Assembly (NCBI GenBank): GCA_003978805.1
Contig: QNYI01000109.1
Span: forward strand, 1 to 9,939
DNA length: 9,939 bases
Direction of reading: 5' to 3'
From: Desulfurobacterium sp.
GTDB taxonomy: Bacteria; Aquificota; Aquificia; Desulfurobacteriales; Desulfurobacteriaceae
In this document: positions 7,951 to 9,939 of the stretch, one piece after another
Layout: the number at the start of each line of letters is the position of its first letter
Position numbering within the stretch: the first letter of the stretch is position 1
Program-made: the position numbers and the translations under genes
Notes under the pieces: model-generated
The model's input: only the letters and a program-made list of their open reading frames with translations
Told to the model about the DNA's origin: nothing
Databases searched by the model: none

Positions 7951-8811
7951 TTAAACGTCATACTTCCCATTTACCTTCTGATAGGTTTAGGTTTCCTTTT
8001 AGGAAAGTTAAATTCGGAGCTAAGGACTGATACCATTTCGTTTATAGTTCTCTACCTCTTTGCTCCCGCCCTTATCTTCTCTTCTTTTAGAAGCCTTGAA
8101 ATTTCCCTTTCAAGCTTTAGCTCCATCCTTGTTACAGCCCTTGGAGTATTTGGTGGAGTTTACCTCCTATCCCTACTCGTTGAAAAAAGTTACTTGGGAA
8201 AGAGAAACGAGGCCTTTGAGATATCAGCAGTTGTCATGAATGCTGGGTACTTGGGAATTCCACTGATTTACCTCATGTTCGGAGAGAGAGCCCTCCCTTT
8301 CGCAGTAACTTACATGGTCGTAATGGCCGTTTACCACTTTACTCTCGGCATAATAATCCTTGAAGGTAGCTTAAAGGAAGGTTTGGTTTCTGCTCTAAGG
8401 ATTCCTTTGATCTATGCTCTTCTTCTTTCTCTGTTACTAAGAGATGTCTCAATTCCTGCCGGAATTGAGAAAATAGTGAAACTTTCCGGGGACGCTACGC
8501 TTCCGCTAATGCTCGTATCAATCGGGATAAGCCTTTCAAGGATAAATCCCTCTTCGTTAAGAGAAAGTCTCTTGGGGACGCTTTTGAGGTTCTTCGGCGG
8601 AAGTTTCTTTGCCTTTACCTTTGCAACTTTTTTAAACTGCCCTCCCCTTTTAAAGAAGGTCTTAATCGTTCAGTCTTCCCTCCCTTCTGCCATCCTTAAC
8701 TACGTTCTCTGTGAGCGTTTCGGGAAATCTCCCGAGACAGCAGCTTCAATCATATTCTTTTCAACGCTTCTTTTCCCTTTATACCTCTTAGTCTTGAGAG
8801 TTTCTTTATAA
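7936..8811 (+). CDS. AEC-family (auxin efflux carrier-like) permease
   Basis: This is an integral membrane transporter of the AEC family (bile/arsenite/riboflavin transporter superfamily). Bacterial members carry out or are proposed for efflux or exchange of organic anions such as malate; the substrate here cannot be read from sequence. At 291 residues it has normal length, with about ten hydrophobic segments starting with LLNVILPIYLLIGLGFLLGKL (5-25). The crossover motif MNAGYLGIPL (101-110, Asn102, Gly104, Gly107, Pro109) and the second-half motif GDATLPLMLVSIGISL (185-200) are characteristic, as is LPSAILNYVLCERFG (249-263). It starts four bases after the selB stop. No other in-frame start is reasonable, and the N-terminus matches the family. 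It looks co-transcribed with selB, but no shared function is evident. Confidence 0.9.
   Translation: MGELLLNVILPIYLLIGLGFLLGKLNSELRTDTISFIVLYLFAPALIFSSFRSLEISLSSFSSILVTALGVFGGVYLLSLLVEKSYLGKRNEAFEISAVVMNAGYLGIPLIYLMFGERALPFAVTYMVVMAVYHFTLGIIILEGSLKEGLVSALRIPLIYALLLSLLLRDVSIPAGIEKIVKLSGDATLPLMLVSIGISLSRINPSSLRESLLGTLLRFFGGSFFAFTFATFLNCPPLLKKVLIVQSSLPSAILNYVLCERFGKSPETAASIIFFSTLLFPLYLLVLRVSL
8447..8470. repeat. perfect 10-bp inverted repeat in the AEC gene
   Basis: TCTCAATTCC (8447-8456) and GGAATTGAGA (8461-8470) are exact reverse complements separated by TGCC. Both arms are coding (VSIPAGIEK), in a loop between predicted membrane helices. No T-run follows on either strand, so it is not terminator-like. 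An exact 10-bp stem with a short loop is expected only rarely in 10 kb by chance, so it may be an mRNA hairpin or a protein-binding palindrome. No function is established. Confidence 0.5.
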
Positions 8812-8819
8812 ATGCTTTA

Positions 8820-8828
8820 TGTTACAAT
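8820..8828 (+). promoter_or_regulatory. candidate extended -10 promoter for nth
   Basis: TGTTACAAT fits the extended -10 form TGn-TATAAT with one mismatch in the hexamer. It lies at the start of the only real spacer inside the window, 41 bases before the nth ATG. No -35 box is present at the correct spacing; TTGAGA at 8794-8799 is too far (23 bases), which is tolerable for an extended -10 promoter. It would give a leader of roughly 35 bases containing the hairpin at 8846-8866. Confidence 0.4.
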
Positions 8829-8845
8829 AGAGTGACCTTGTCGTT

Positions 8846-8866
8846 CTTTCCCGGTTGGGGCGAAAG
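8846..8866 (+). promoter_or_regulatory. leader hairpin just before nth
   Basis: CTTTCCC (8846-8852) pairs with GG and GAAAG (8859-8860 and 8862-8866) around a single bulged C at 8861, with a six-base GGTTGG loop. The 3' arm includes the AAAGG that is the closest Shine-Dalgarno-like sequence to the nth ATG at 8870, so folding would partly hide the ribosome-binding site. There is no downstream T-run, so it is not a terminator. I do not recognise a known riboswitch class in it. Confidence 0.35.
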
Positions 8867-8869
8867 GGT

Positions 8870-9523
8870 ATGCTCAGAGAAGAGCTCCTAAAAAAGATAA
8901 AGAAAATTGCGTTTATCCTTGAAACCCTCTTCCCGTATCCACACCGCCCTAACAGAACGCCGGTAGAACAGGTAGTTTTCACCATCCTTAGCCAGAACAC
9001 AACGGACAAGAACGCAGAGAGGTGTCTTAAAAACCTAAAGGAGGTGACAGGTAACGACCTCTTGAAGATTCCGCAGCTTTCAGAGAGGGAGCTCCTTCCT
9101 GCAATTCGCCCGTGCGGAATGTTCAGTCAAAAGCTCTCAGCCCTAACTTCGGTAATGAAGGACTGGCCTATCCTTGAGGAAAGGCTAAGAGAACTTCCTC
9201 CCCACGAAGGCATAAAACTCCTTACCAGTTACCCTTTTATCGGAAGTAAGACTGCCCGAGTAGTCTTAACTTTTGCCTTCGGGAAAAATACTTTCCCGGT
9301 AGATACCCACTGCTTCAGGGTTTTAAAGAGGCTCGGTGTATTTCCGGAGGGATGGAGTAGGGAAAAAATTTCAGAATTTATGGAAAGATACTTTACGGCG
9401 ACCTTTAACAGGAAGTTTCACTACAACCTCATCAGGTTGGGGAGAAGCATCTGTAAGGCACGAAAACCGAAATGTACAGAATGTCCCTTAAGGGAAATGT
9501 GTAAGACTTGGAGGCAAAAGTGA
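8870..9523 (+). CDS. nth: endonuclease III family DNA glycosylase/AP lyase
   Basis: This base-excision-repair enzyme removes oxidised pyrimidines and nicks the abasic site. It has 217 residues, as expected for the family. From the ATG, the early motif ILSQNTTDKNAER (39-51) resembles archaeal and thermophile members. The helix-hairpin-helix YPFIGSKTARVV (121-132) contains the predicted catalytic lysine Lys127, with YPFIGSK replacing the usual LPGVGRK. VDTHCFRV holds the catalytic aspartate Asp145. The C-terminus has the 4Fe-4S signature C-x6-C-x2-C-x5-C at Cys195, 202, 205 and 211. The frame extends to a TTG at 8855, but nothing like a ribosome-binding site precedes it, whereas GGGG/AAAGGG lies before the ATG. 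The TGA stop overlaps the GTG of the permease gene by four bases. MutY is less likely given length and the lysine. Confidence 0.93.
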   Translation: MLREELLKKIKKIAFILETLFPYPHRPNRTPVEQVVFTILSQNTTDKNAERCLKNLKEVTGNDLLKIPQLSERELLPAIRPCGMFSQKLSALTSVMKDWPILEERLRELPPHEGIKLLTSYPFIGSKTARVVLTFAFGKNTFPVDTHCFRVLKRLGVFPEGWSREKISEFMERYFTATFNRKFHYNLIRLGRSICKARKPKCTECPLREMCKTWRQK

Positions 9524-9939
9524 GTTACCTAATAGACTTTCTTAAAAATGTCTTCCTATTTGCCAATTCCATAGCAGTTTACCTAATTGTCGGATTCTTT
9601 GTAGCTGGTATCCTCCACGAGTTGATTCCTGACGATTTTGTAAAGAAGCAACTCGGAGAAAGAAATTGGAGGTCGTTGATTAAAGCGGCTCTTTTAGGAA
9701 TACCTTTACCGATTTGTTCGTGTAGTGTAATTCCGTTCATTGGAGCACTGAGGGAAAAAGGTGCTAACAAAGGAGCTGTTCTAACGTTTACTATCTCTAC
9801 TCCCATTACTGGCGTTGATTCTATAGTAGCTACCTACGGGATATTCGGACTTCTTTTTACAGTATATCGGTTAGTTACCTCCGTTATCCTTTCTTTGGTT
9901 GCTGGGTTTTTAAGCCTAATTGTTGATAGAGCTCCAAAA
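9520..9939 (+). CDS. SO_0444/ArsP-like heavy-metal efflux permease, partial
   Basis: This gene is cut by the window end: 140 codons are visible with no stop. The start is the GTG that overlaps the nth TGA (GTGA), with TTGGAGG at 9508-9514 five bases upstream, so the two are translationally coupled. The visible part has a hydrophobic N-terminal segment (about 8-32), the motif GIPLPICSCSVIPFIGALREKGA (60-82) with Cys66 and Cys68, TFTISTPITGVDSI (89-102), and further membrane helices at about 103-135. The CSCSVIP motif and TPITG are typical of the DUF318/ArsP_1 permease superfamily, especially SO_0444-type transporters annotated for Cu/Zn efflux; paired cysteines would suit a soft metal. Metal specificity is inferred. 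GC in sampled lines is about 33-43%, lower than in rny and selB. Confidence 0.85.
   Translation, partial: MSYLIDFLKNVFLFANSIAVYLIVGFFVAGILHELIPDDFVKKQLGERNWRSLIKAALLGIPLPICSCSVIPFIGALREKGANKGAVLTFTISTPITGVDSIVATYGIFGLLFTVYRLVTSVILSLVAGFLSLIVDRAPK

Noticed and set aside
9484..9495. 12-bp perfect palindrome TCCCTTAAGGGA in the Fe-S motif of nth
   Set aside because: No loop for an RNA hairpin, located over conserved Cys-Pro codons; likely coincidence.
9515..9532. The nth TGA as a possible selenocysteine codon because selB is nearby
   Set aside because: Read-through adds only two residues (Val-Thr) before TAA, and the TGA is explained by the GTGA overlap with the permease start.

Overview
The window is a compact block of bacterial chromosome with every gene on the + strand and almost no intergenic DNA. 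Seven genes, pheS, pheT, zapA, a 5-formyltetrahydrofolate cyclo-ligase gene (fau), rny, selB and an AEC-family permease gene, follow each other with gaps or overlaps of at most about 11 bp and read as one operon. After a 58-bp spacer, the only real intergenic stretch apart from the first 74 bases, a second unit begins. It holds an endonuclease III gene and, overlapping its stop codon, the start of an SO_0444/ArsP-type heavy-metal permease that runs off the right edge.

The likely source is a thermophilic, deep-branching Gram-negative bacterium, most plausibly in Aquificota (Desulfurobacteriaceae type). This is an inference. It rests on arginine being coded mostly by AGG/AGA, proteins rich in Glu, Lys and Arg, purine-rich coding strands, tight gene packing, and archaeal-like wording in the endonuclease III. 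No 16S or other marker is present, so the taxon is not established.

The first operon combines information-processing functions: phenylalanine tRNA charging (PheST), divisome assembly (ZapA), one-carbon folate recycling (cyclo-ligase), membrane-anchored mRNA decay (RNase Y) and selenocysteine decoding (SelB). SelB implies that the organism uses selenocysteine, but selA, selD, selC (tRNA-Sec) and selenoproteins are not in view. The second unit pairs an Fe-S base-excision-repair enzyme with a putative metal exporter.

I see no mobile element, CRISPR array, rRNA or tRNA gene, phage gene or defence system, and no clearly new system. The best second-look items are small: two intragenic inverted repeats (one terminator-like in selB, one perfect 10-bp stem in the AEC gene), an extended -10 promoter plus leader hairpin before nth, a Shine-Dalgarno with zero spacing inside a hairpin at the AEC start, a roughly tenfold excess of the palindrome GAGCTC, and a drop in GC in the metal permease gene. 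Several start codons were chosen from ribosome-binding-site spacing and are shorter than the longest open frame.
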